Assembly (NCBI RefSeq): GCF_000160695.1
Contig: NZ_GG694006.1
Span: forward strand, 976,336 to 1,040,335
Origin: Centipeda flueggei ATCC 43531
GTDB lineage: Bacteria > Bacillota > Negativicutes > Selenomonadales > Selenomonadaceae
DNA length: 64,000 nt
Direction of reading: 5' to 3'
In this document: piece after piece, positions 9,731-18,589 of the stretch
Layout of the letters: every line of letters starts with the position of its first letter
How positions within the stretch are numbered: position 1 is the first letter of the stretch
Made by a program: the position numbers and the translations under genes
The notes under the pieces: generated by a model
What the model saw: the letters and a program-made list of their open reading frames with translations, nothing else
Told to the model about the DNA's origin: nothing
Databases searched by the model: none

Positions 9731-11231
9731 GAAGACACCGCTCCCATATCATCTCATACGCGTCCTCCATCGCGCGGACATAGCCCATGCCGTTCATCAG
9801 CGGAGAAGCGCGCATCATCCGCGGAATCGCCGTCTGCAGGGCACCGAGCAGCGTCCTGTCACGCGCCAGCAAAACGGCTCGTTCGATATACTCCTCCGTA
9901 CTGCCCGCAATTAACTCGGAAAGCCCTGCATTGTGCAGGAGACTCACGCCGAACCGTGCGCCATGGCGCGTCCCTGCCCGCACAACGACAGGAAGCCCCA
10001 TACAAAGAGCCTCACACGTCGTCCCGCCGCCCTGATACGGAAACGTGTCCAGAATCACATCTGCATCCAGATAGTCCGCAAGGTAGTCCTTTGACCCCGG
10101 CCGCAGCTCAAGCCGCGCCGGATCAATGCCCGCCTGCACGGCGCGCTTCTTCATCCGCGTCAGCGTTTCCTTCAGCGGATGCACATTCTTCAGCAGGAGC
10201 CGCGCCATGGGAACAGCGCGCAGGATCTCCCCCCATGCCGTCAGCATCGCATCCGTGATCTTTGCGAAGTTGTTGAAACTGGCAAAGACGACGTTCTCAT
10301 GCGGGGTGCGCTGCAGGTGCTCATAGGGACGGAACCGCTCCGACGGGGTAAAGCACAGATGTGTCTGCGGTAGACGCAGAATCTGCTCTGTGAAATGCAC
10401 TTCTTCCCCCGGAGGATCACAGAATGGATCACCCAGGAAGTAATCCATCGCAGAGAGGCCCGTCGTATTGAAGTACCCGATGCCTGAGAGCTGTACGGGG
10501 GCAGGCTTATGCGCCGCAATCATCAGCGTCTTCCCGCCTGCCGAATGTCCCGCGAGGTCAAAGAGGATGTCGATCTCATCCGCATGAATACGTGCCGCCG
10601 CCTCCTGCGGACAGCACTTGGAGAGATCTGTGTAACCATCCACCATGCCGGCGACCCAATCTGTCGTCTCACATTGGAGCGTTCCTATGTCGTAGAGACG
10701 AACCTCATATCGACTGCGGTTATAGGCAGAAAAAAGCTGTATCGCAAAGTTCAGAACAATATGGTCGGTCAGATTCGGTGAGAGATACCCAATTCTCAGT
10801 TTTCCGTGTTTGCGTACCGTGTGGGAAAACAGCGGCAGAGATCCGAGCATTTTCGCATAGGCGGCATGAGCATCACACATCATCTCATCCGTGACTCCAT
10901 CCGCATAGTGGAGATACATGAGATAGTTGCTCAGTGCAGCAAGGCGATCGGCATAATGCTCGCGCGGCAGTTCCCACGCCAGCCGCAGATGCGGCAGAGC
11001 CGCAGGAAGATCCGCCAGCCAGTAGAGTGCCTGTCCCATGAGGTCATGCAGTTCCCACCGGCGTTCCGCCGGGAACAAACGCTCCTGCTCCATCTCTCGC
11101 AGGAGGTTCAGCCCCTTCCCTAGATGACCGGCACCTAACTCCCGTTTTACACGACGATATGCCTGCTGAAAGGCCTTTGTTTTCGCTCTCCCACTTTGCC
11201 CAGATGGCACGATAGCATTCCTCCATTTCAC
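9717..11231 (-). CDS. OGT/SPINDLY-like glycosyltransferase (GT41)
   Basis: About 504 aa. A short helical N-terminal part is followed by a GT41 catalytic region: KLRIGYLSPNLTDH, DEIDILFDLAGHSAGG (catalytic-type His near residue 229), KPAPVQLSGIGYFNTTGL, and LDTFPYQGGGTTCEALCMG as the UDP-sugar site near residue 400. Such enzymes transfer a sugar to Ser/Thr of proteins. The frame as drawn begins at a GTG and overlaps the upstream GT41 gene by 188 bp out of frame. An ATG at 11093 is another possible start. The overlap suggests that the upstream gene lost its original stop (see findings). Confidence 0.82.
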   Translation of the reverse strand: MKWRNAIVPSGQSGRAKTKAFQQAYRRVKRELGAGHLGKGLNLLREMEQERLFPAERRWELHDLMGQALYWLADLPAALPHLRLAWELPREHYADRLAALSNYLMYLHYADGVTDEMMCDAHAAYAKMLGSLPLFSHTVRKHGKLRIGYLSPNLTDHIVLNFAIQLFSAYNRSRYEVRLYDIGTLQCETTDWVAGMVDGYTDLSKCCPQEAAARIHADEIDILFDLAGHSAGGKTLMIAAHKPAPVQLSGIGYFNTTGLSAMDYFLGDPFCDPPGEEVHFTEQILRLPQTHLCFTPSERFRPYEHLQRTPHENVVFASFNNFAKITDAMLTAWGEILRAVPMARLLLKNVHPLKETLTRMKKRAVQAGIDPARLELRPGSKDYLADYLDADVILDTFPYQGGGTTCEALCMGLPVVVRAGTRHGARFGVSLLHNAGLSELIAGSTEEYIERAVLLARDRTLLGALQTAIPRMMRASPLMNGMGYVRAMEDAYEMIWERCLHEKT

Positions 11232-13884
11232 GGATATACCCCGCCTGATCCATGACGGGCGATGCCTTCATCCGATCGCGAAGCTCACGATGCAGGGCAT
11301 CGAGGAGGTCGAGATTCCCCGCCAGAGCCACGGCTGTCTCGACATAGTCCGAGAGGCTGGTCGATGCGAGATCGGAGAGTCCAATGTTTGCCAGAATACT
11401 GTACGTGAAACGCGTACTGTGTCGCTCCGTATAATAGGATATGACAGGGACGCCCATGTAGAGCGCATCGCAGGTCGTCCCGCCGCCCGGCCACGGAAAG
11501 GTGTCGAGCGCAATATCCACATCGAGATAGCGATTCATATAATCCCGTGAGGCCTGCTCAAACTGCACACGGTTCATATCAAAGCCAAGCTGCTGCAGTC
11601 GCTCGTACGCCGACTGCACCACCCCCGGTCTCGAATAGGCATTGTTTTTGAGGAGAAGCCGCGCCTGCGGCACACGTTCCATAATCTCCTGCCACGCACG
11701 CAGCACGGGATCACGGAATTTTTGATACTGGTTGAAGGATGCAAACTGGATATAGCCGCGCCCCCGTGCCGGCGTCCCCGTCGATGCAGGGAGGTGCGTA
11801 TACCCATTATAGCAGAACTGACTCGTCAGGCGCAGAAGTTTTTCCACATAGAACGCCTCGCTGCCGCTTCCCTCGGGGTCGCAGCAGTGATCCGTCACGA
11901 AGTAGTCCACCGTCCGGAGCCCCGTCGTTGCCATGTAGCCAAGCCCCGAGAGCTGGACAGGTGCCGGCTTCCAGGCGAGAGCAGCAAGCCCTGTGCCCGC
12001 CGTATGTCCCGCCAGATCGAATAGGATATCCACCTCATCCGCATGGATCTCCTGCGCAATCCGCTCCATATCCCGCTCATGCGCTGAAAGATCACGCCAC
12101 CGCGTCACGAGTGTCTTAAAGAAGTCTGTATACTGATCCGACTTCCCAAGACTGTATACGTAAACGTCAAACGCACTTGCATCATATCCGGCAAGAAACG
12201 GCCATACAAAGTACTGCATGACATGCTGACGAAAGTCCCCGGAGATATAGCCGATGCGAATCTTATCCTTTTTTCGCCGTTCCTGATGCGTGCAGGGCCG
12301 CACATCAGCAAAGAGTGCACCATAGCCTAGGCTCTTCTCATAGACCTCCTGCGCACTGACATCGGCCGCATTGAGCTTCAGAAGTCCGGCACCATAGTAA
12401 ACGCGTTGGAGAAACGGATCTGCCGCCTCACGCGCATAGGCAATCGCACACTGCGATGCCAGTTCCGCATCACTGTCCGCAGGCGCATGATCTGCATATG
12501 CCTTCAGCAGCGCTGCCCGAACCTCCGCTACAACGGAGAGGCCTTCTTCGATACGCTTAAGCCCATGCTGTACACGTTCAAACACGCCATTCTGTGTTCC
12601 CGGCACAATCCCCGAAACCGAGAGGTAGAGCCGCGCCCCCTCACGATCCGCGGGAAGCCCCTGTGCAGACATTGCCCACCGTGCCGCCAGCGGGGCAGCA
12701 CCGCCGAAGTGATAGCCCCATGCAAGGCTCATGCACTGCTCCGCAGAGAGTGCATCATGCCCATCCAGTTGATGTGCAGCAGTGAGAACCGCATTCCAGT
12801 CTTGACGGGAGGCGGCACGGGCAAGTTCATCACTCAGCGCAGCGGAAGAGCGCCCGTCTCCCTGTGCAAGGACGCGCTCGTAGGCACGCTCAAGTACAAA
12901 TTGAAGCATCCCCGCATCGCAAAAATCAATCAGCCGCCAGCGCAGCAGTCCATGACACGCTGACAATCGTTCACGGTCAGCGCACAGAGCCAGGCACGCA
13001 GCTGCCGCTTCTTGTACGTCGCATCGTGGGGGAAGCTCCAGTTGACAGAGCAGATGTTTCGCATAGCGGTCCCGCACTAGATGTTCGGCGGTAATCAAGG
13101 GAATTCCATGCTCTGCTGCATGGCAGACATCGATGAGATCGACCGACATGCCAAGCACGACATCCAGTGTATCGTATGAGAGATCATCCACGAAGTCAAG
13201 GGACGACCCCGCACTGCCGCGCGCAGCAATCTGCTCGATATCCTCTGCGCTCAGCCCCCCCGCAATGGATGCGGGCAAAACGAGATGTACATCGCCGATC
13301 GCGGGCAGCAGGCACGACAGGAGTTCCAAGAAATGGGAGGATTCGCCTGCCGTCATCCTGCCGCACATGCCGATGGCCGGAATGCCCGCATCGAGCAGCG
13401 GTGCACGATAGGTATATGCCGCATCCTGCTCGATCTGCGTATAGCAGTAGGGGAAGACCTCCTGCCCATCGACCATCGGAAGGCGCATGGCAAGCCCCTC
13501 GGGAACATGCTCTGCGAGCGACACGATATGCTCTGCCGGTCTCTGCCGCATCACCGCAGCATGATGCTCGCTGACCGCATCAAGCGAGAGATCGACGAGC
13601 AGGTCGAGATGATCACGGCGAATGAGCTCTGCTGCTCCTTCAGGCGTACACGTACCGACCTCACGTACCGTCGCCTTCTCAGCAAAACGTGACGAATCGC
13701 CGCCGATCTCTGTATGATAGGCATAAATTTCATAGCGAAAGGCATCATACGCCATAAAGAACATGGGCAGCAATTCGCGCAGGCGGCCTTGTCCGAGATC
13801 CGCAGAAAGATAGCCCAGCCGAATCTTCTGCACCTTGCGGCGTTTTGCCGCATGTGCCTTCTGCTTTTTCTTCTTTTTCATCAT
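11044..13884 (-). CDS. Dual GT41 protein with a degenerate first module
   Basis: 946 aa, beginning with a lysine-rich tail (MMKKKKKQKAHAAKRRK). Residues about 20-320 align by eye with a GT41 catalytic domain (KIRLGYLSADLGQG) but the DLAGHTAG motif has become DLSLDAVSE near residue 98, so the key His is gone. Residues about 420-560 are helical, and about 570-900 form an intact GT41 domain (KIRIGYISGDFRQHV, DLAGHTAG, KPAPVQLSGLGYMATTGL, GGGTTCDALYMG). The start at 13884 overlaps the upstream stop as ATGA. The last 45 or so residues, after AIWAKWESEN, are low-complexity and look like out-of-frame read-through. Confidence 0.82.
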   Translation of the reverse strand: MMKKKKKQKAHAAKRRKVQKIRLGYLSADLGQGRLRELLPMFFMAYDAFRYEIYAYHTEIGGDSSRFAEKATVREVGTCTPEGAAELIRRDHLDLLVDLSLDAVSEHHAAVMRQRPAEHIVSLAEHVPEGLAMRLPMVDGQEVFPYCYTQIEQDAAYTYRAPLLDAGIPAIGMCGRMTAGESSHFLELLSCLLPAIGDVHLVLPASIAGGLSAEDIEQIAARGSAGSSLDFVDDLSYDTLDVVLGMSVDLIDVCHAAEHGIPLITAEHLVRDRYAKHLLCQLELPPRCDVQEAAAACLALCADRERLSACHGLLRWRLIDFCDAGMLQFVLERAYERVLAQGDGRSSAALSDELARAASRQDWNAVLTAAHQLDGHDALSAEQCMSLAWGYHFGGAAPLAARWAMSAQGLPADREGARLYLSVSGIVPGTQNGVFERVQHGLKRIEEGLSVVAEVRAALLKAYADHAPADSDAELASQCAIAYAREAADPFLQRVYYGAGLLKLNAADVSAQEVYEKSLGYGALFADVRPCTHQERRKKDKIRIGYISGDFRQHVMQYFVWPFLAGYDASAFDVYVYSLGKSDQYTDFFKTLVTRWRDLSAHERDMERIAQEIHADEVDILFDLAGHTAGTGLAALAWKPAPVQLSGLGYMATTGLRTVDYFVTDHCCDPEGSGSEAFYVEKLLRLTSQFCYNGYTHLPASTGTPARGRGYIQFASFNQYQKFRDPVLRAWQEIMERVPQARLLLKNNAYSRPGVVQSAYERLQQLGFDMNRVQFEQASRDYMNRYLDVDIALDTFPWPGGGTTCDALYMGVPVISYYTERHSTRFTYSILANIGLSDLASTSLSDYVETAVALAGNLDLLDALHRELRDRMKASPVMDQAGYIREMEECYRAIWAKWESENKGLSAGISSCKTGVRCRSSREGAEPPARDGAGAFVPGGTPVGTA

Positions 13885-16800
13885 AGCCCCTGTCCGACAT
13901 TTCTCAATGCCATGATATAAGCCTCTTCCAGCGCACGCATATAATCCGCCTGATCCATGAGCGGAGATGTCTCCATCTTCCTGCGCAGCGTGCAGTGTAT
14001 CCCGTCCAAACGATCCAGATCCTCCGCCAGTGAGACGGCACAGGAGATGTATGCCGAGGCAGATGCGACCGCCAGCTCCTCCGCACCGACGAGGTGCAGC
14101 ATCGCATAGGAAAAGCGCGTGCTGCGCCGCGTACCGTACATCGTTACCACGGGTACGCCCATATAGAGCGCATCGCAGGTCGTCCCGCCGCCCGTCCACG
14201 GATAGGTATCGAGCGCAATATCCACATCAAGATAGCGCTCCATATAGTCCGTCGTCGCAGGTTCCAGCAGGATGCGGTCAAGATCAAATCCCAGCCGTGC
14301 AAGGCGTTCCTCTGCCGCTCTCCGCATCGCAGCGGCAAAAAACACCTGCGACTTCAGCAGCAGTTTGGACTGCGGTACGCGTTCCAAAATCTCCCGCCAT
14401 ACACAGAGCATCTCGTCGGTCCACTTGCGGTACTGGTTGAACACCCCAAAGAGGATCGCTCCACGCTGACGCGCGGGCGTCCCCGTCGGCACGGGCAGCT
14501 CCGCGCGCGGCACATAGACGAATTGGCTCGGCAGGCGGATCAGCTGCTCTGTGAAATACCGTTCCCGCTCACCATCAAGGGGATCGCACAGCGCATCCGT
14601 GAGAAAGTAATCGACGGCAGAGAGCCCTGATGTCGCCATATAGCCGAGCCCCATCATCTGCACGGGGGCGGGGCGTCGTGCGAGCACGGGCAAGGCGCCG
14701 CCCGCCGCGTGTCCCGCCAGATCGACGAGAATATCCACCTCATCCGCATGGATCTGTTCAGCGATCTCCTCCGCCGTGCGTCCGCCCATCTCCCGCCACT
14801 GATCCGCATGAGGACGCAGCGCCGCCGTCACCTCATCCGGCTGCTCCGCCGTGCTGTATACATAGACCGCAAAGCGCGTGCGGTCATACATCGTCAGAAA
14901 GGGCTGTACGAAATGCTGCAGAACATTGCGGCGAAAATCCGGTGAAATATAGCCCACGCGAATCTTTTGATGTGCGTATGGGGTTCGGCAGTCATACTGC
15001 GGCACATGGGCGAAGAGATCACCGTAGGCACAATGCGCCCGAAAGAGTTCCTTCTCGTCCACATCCTGTGCATTCTGCGCCAAGAGGAAGGAACTATACA
15101 GAGAAGGATCCGACGGCTCCTCCTCGTAGGCGCAGCGATAGAACTCCGCCGCCCGCACATCCCCCATCCGATAGGCGACGGCAGCACGCAGCCGCATGAA
15201 CTCATGGCGCAGTGCACTGCGCCCCGTGCTCAGATACTCCTCCGCAAGAGCCATCGCGCGCGGCAGATCTCCCTGCCGCTCCACAGCATAGGTATAGAGA
15301 TAGCACAGCATATCGTCCTGCCCGCCCGCAGCAATGGCGCGTTCCGCGATCTCCTGTGCCGCAGCATACTGCTCCGCGCCGAGCAGAGCAAACATACGGC
15401 CGCGCAGGGCCTTACTGTCCTTATACATACTATCGTCATGATGGTCGATGGACTTTAGCTGCTCACTGTGCCGGCCATACGCCGCCCATACTTCTTCGTA
15501 AGCGGCTCCGACTGCCGCTCCATACCCTGCGGCATCCATCACAGGCGACTGCGCCAGCATCTGACGCAGCCCCGTGTGCAGTGCATCCAGCATCGATGCA
15601 TCCCCTGCAAGAGAGACGGCCAAGGCGATGTACTCCTCTTCCGTATGAGCGATCAGTGCCTCTGCCCCGATGTTCGTGAGGAGCGATGCACCAAAGCGGC
15701 TGCCAAGTGTCTCTCCTGAAAGCGTCACGACGGGCACCCCCATATAGAGCGCATCACAGGTCGTCCCGCCGCCGGGATAGGGGAAGGGATCCAGTGCAAT
15801 ATCCATACGATTGTATGCGGCGAGATAGTCCGGAGAATTCCCCTCTGTATCCACGCGGCTGAGTGAGATGCCTGCCGCCGCAATCCGCGTCAGCATCTCT
15901 GCGCGTGCATCCTCTTCGGAAAAAACCGCCGCTTTGAGAAAGAGGCGGCTCTCCGGCACACGGCGCAGGATCTCTGCCCATACGCGCAGGACATGGTCAT
16001 TGATCTTGGTAAAGTTATTAAAGCTGCCGAACACAATACTGCGCCCTGCCGTCGGAGCGTGGGCGGGGGCAGGGGCAGGTTGGAGCGGCTGCCAGCAGAA
16101 ATGCGTCGCAGGGAGGACGAGCAGTTCCTCGGTAAAGCCCTGCTCCGCATCCCCTGCGGCAAGAATGGGATCGGCAAGGAAGTAATCCACGGTTCTGAGA
16201 CCTGTGGAGGCGAAATAGCCGATGCCCGAAATCTGGACGGGCGCGGGACGATAGGCGAGAATCGGCAGGGTGCTGCCTGCCGTATGCCCTGCGAGATCCA
16301 CGAGAATATCGATGCCGTCACGATAAATCGCGTATGCCGCCTCCTCAGGCGTGATGCGTGAGAGATTGCGGAACCCCTGCACCGAACGCTTGACCTGCTC
16401 CGTATAGTCATCCTCCGTGCCGAGCGCATAGGCCGTCACCGTAAAGCGCGCAGGGTCGAGCGCCGTCATCAGCGCATACGAAAACGAGAGCACCACATGC
16501 TCTCTGACATCGGGAGAGAGATAACCGATGCGGAGCCGCTGCCCTCGTCGGTGTGCACAGTGATCGAACGTCCGGATCTGCGCAAAGAGCGCCCCGTACT
16601 CCTCTGCCGCCCGCTTCTCCTCGGCAGGTGCCGCAGGAAGATAGTGGCGGTTAAAGAGCACATTGCTCGCATTGAGCGCACGCAGCGTGAGATCTGGCGC
16701 AGCATCGCGCGCACGCGCATAGAACTCCACCGCCTTTTCCGCAGCCCCAAGAAAGCGGGCACACTGCCCCGCGAGATTATAGACCTTCTCCGCGACCTCC

Positions 16801-17114
16801 GCAGACATGGGCGCGCCGAAAAGAGGGGTCAGGACACGCAGTGCCGCCCTGCGCTCTCCCATAAGGAGGTGGATGCGTGCACGCAGGAAGATCGTATAGG
16901 GATCATGCGGCGCACGCACCCTGCACTCCTGCCATGCCTTCAGGGCCCCCTTCGCATCCCTCTCCTCAATGCAGAGCGCCGTCAAGAGACTTGCCGCTTC
17001 CGCCGGCTCATAGCGACGCAGCTTCTCGATGCTGCGCCGCGCTTCTCTCACGGCTCCGCGCTCAAGCGCCGCAAAGATACGGTCACGCAGTGCCTCAAGC
17101 TTCTGCCCGTTCAT
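13881..17114 (-). CDS. Tandem double GT41 glycosyltransferase
   Basis: 1077 aa with two complete SPINDLY/OGT-like units in one chain. Unit 1 (about 1-555) has TPR-like helices, then RLRIGYLSPDVREH, DLAGHTAG near 275 and DPFPYPGGGTTCDAL near 448. Unit 2 (about 570-1077) repeats the order: TPR helices, KIRVGYISPDFRRN, DLAGHAAGG near 798 and LDTYPWTGGGTTCDAL near 976. Both retain the RPAPVQ motif and the glycine-rich UDP site, so both look active. The start at 17114 is fixed by an ATGA overlap with the upstream gene; the 53-codon open extension further up is a shadow of that gene. Confidence 0.86.
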   Translation of the reverse strand: MNGQKLEALRDRIFAALERGAVREARRSIEKLRRYEPAEAASLLTALCIEERDAKGALKAWQECRVRAPHDPYTIFLRARIHLLMGERRAALRVLTPLFGAPMSAEVAEKVYNLAGQCARFLGAAEKAVEFYARARDAAPDLTLRALNASNVLFNRHYLPAAPAEEKRAAEEYGALFAQIRTFDHCAHRRGQRLRIGYLSPDVREHVVLSFSYALMTALDPARFTVTAYALGTEDDYTEQVKRSVQGFRNLSRITPEEAAYAIYRDGIDILVDLAGHTAGSTLPILAYRPAPVQISGIGYFASTGLRTVDYFLADPILAAGDAEQGFTEELLVLPATHFCWQPLQPAPAPAHAPTAGRSIVFGSFNNFTKINDHVLRVWAEILRRVPESRLFLKAAVFSEEDARAEMLTRIAAAGISLSRVDTEGNSPDYLAAYNRMDIALDPFPYPGGGTTCDALYMGVPVVTLSGETLGSRFGASLLTNIGAEALIAHTEEEYIALAVSLAGDASMLDALHTGLRQMLAQSPVMDAAGYGAAVGAAYEEVWAAYGRHSEQLKSIDHHDDSMYKDSKALRGRMFALLGAEQYAAAQEIAERAIAAGGQDDMLCYLYTYAVERQGDLPRAMALAEEYLSTGRSALRHEFMRLRAAVAYRMGDVRAAEFYRCAYEEEPSDPSLYSSFLLAQNAQDVDEKELFRAHCAYGDLFAHVPQYDCRTPYAHQKIRVGYISPDFRRNVLQHFVQPFLTMYDRTRFAVYVYSTAEQPDEVTAALRPHADQWREMGGRTAEEIAEQIHADEVDILVDLAGHAAGGALPVLARRPAPVQMMGLGYMATSGLSAVDYFLTDALCDPLDGERERYFTEQLIRLPSQFVYVPRAELPVPTGTPARQRGAILFGVFNQYRKWTDEMLCVWREILERVPQSKLLLKSQVFFAAAMRRAAEERLARLGFDLDRILLEPATTDYMERYLDVDIALDTYPWTGGGTTCDALYMGVPVVTMYGTRRSTRFSYAMLHLVGAEELAVASASAYISCAVSLAEDLDRLDGIHCTLRRKMETSPLMDQADYMRALEEAYIMALRNVGQGL

Positions 17115-18589
17115 TGCCGCACCTCCGCCAGCCGCGCAATTCTCCGCAGCATCTGCTGTGCTTCGGGTGCTGCGAGAACCTCGGTACAGGAACGCGGCAG
17201 GAGGACGGAAAGAGCCCCCTGCTGCTCTGCAGAAAATCCTGTTCCACAGGCTGCACCGACGGCAGCAGCACACTCCATTTCCTCGATGAGCGATGCCGCC
17301 GCCGCATTCGCATCCCCCGCGAGCAGAAAACGGCGGCGCGGCGGAAACTTCACGGCACTGCGCCGATCATAGTAAAGTGCCGCGAGGGGAAAATCTGCTC
17401 CGGCAAGTACCGAGGCAAGAAAGGCCGCGTCTGCCTCGCGGTCATACATGCCGTTCAAAATCTCAATCAGCGCAGCATCGTCTGCTCCGACCGCCGCCAT
17501 GATCCGCAGAAACGCCGCAAGGAGCGGTGCATGGCGCGGATTCAGGCGAAGTGCATGCTCCGCCGATAGGATTGCCTCCTCCTTCGCATTACGCAGCAGT
17601 GCTGCCTCACCAAGGCGCATATACGCCGTTGGAAGAAGCACGGCGGAGAAGTCCCCTTCACGGTAGTATTCCTCATGCAGGCGGATCCCCTCCGCGTAGG
17701 CGGCACACGCCGTCATAATATACGACTGATCCCACGCATACGTCCCGTAGATCAGCGGATAGTCCGCTTTCTCCGGAAGTGCCGCGCGCGCCGCATCATA
17801 CCCCTCTCGAATCTCCGCATCCGATGCCCCCATCAGAATAAGAGACTGCAGGAGAACCGCATGGGGGCGATTCTCCGAACCGACCGGCCGGTCTGCACTG
17901 TCCCGTGCGAGCCGTGCATAGTGTGCTGCCTGCGGATAGTCCTCAAGCGTATAATAGCAGTCCATCAGATGGTATTCGTCGAGTTTCGCGTACTCTCCGC
18001 GTGCACGGCGCGCAAGGAGGAGCTCCAGATCACGCTGCGACTTGCCCTTGATGATGCGCGGCGAGTAGCCCGTGTGATAAAGCGTCAGTCCGGGCGCGAT
18101 CATCATCTGCCGCGCCGTATCGCCGCTGAGATTCTCTATGTGTTCATGAATGCTGCCCACAAAGCGGATGTGCGGTGCGCGGCGGAAGATGCGCTGCACC
18201 TCAGCACTTGTCCCGAGAAGCGCCCCCGTATCCACGTCGATATTGACGAGATGCACGATGAAGCCGTCAAGATACGGATGTGCGTCGTACTCCTCAAGCA
18301 GAGGGCGCACGCGCGGATTGCTCTCCTCCGTAAAGTACTCATCGGCATCGGGGAAGACGATCCAGTCGCCCGTCGCCGCATCGAGCGCAAAATTTTTCGC
18401 TGCGGAAAAATCGTTGATCCAGTCGAAATGGAGCACCCGTGCACCGCCTGCACGTGCGACCTCCACACTGCGATCCGTCGAGCCCGTATCGACGACAATC
18501 ATCTCGTCGGCAAAACTGCGCATCGAGGTGAGCCAGCGCGGAAGGTTCTCCGCCTCATTCTTGACAATGACACACGCTGAGATTTTCAT
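17111..18589 (-). CDS. GT2 glycosyltransferase with TPR tail
   Basis: 492 aa. The N-terminal 210 residues are a GT2 domain ([29 protein letters not shown], and FPDADEYF as the DxD metal-binding site), followed by TPR-like helices to the end. This is the single-module version of the three units found in the neighbouring 1304-aa protein. The start at 18589 forms an ATGA overlap with the upstream stop, and its own stop overlaps the next start in the same way. It probably adds the first or an extending sugar to a protein acceptor; the donor is unknown. Confidence 0.86.
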   Translation of the reverse strand: MKISACVIVKNEAENLPRWLTSMRSFADEMIVVDTGSTDRSVEVARAGGARVLHFDWINDFSAAKNFALDAATGDWIVFPDADEYFTEESNPRVRPLLEEYDAHPYLDGFIVHLVNIDVDTGALLGTSAEVQRIFRRAPHIRFVGSIHEHIENLSGDTARQMMIAPGLTLYHTGYSPRIIKGKSQRDLELLLARRARGEYAKLDEYHLMDCYYTLEDYPQAAHYARLARDSADRPVGSENRPHAVLLQSLILMGASDAEIREGYDAARAALPEKADYPLIYGTYAWDQSYIMTACAAYAEGIRLHEEYYREGDFSAVLLPTAYMRLGEAALLRNAKEEAILSAEHALRLNPRHAPLLAAFLRIMAAVGADDAALIEILNGMYDREADAAFLASVLAGADFPLAALYYDRRSAVKFPPRRRFLLAGDANAAAASLIEEMECAAAVGAACGTGFSAEQQGALSVLLPRSCTEVLAAPEAQQMLRRIARLAEVRQ

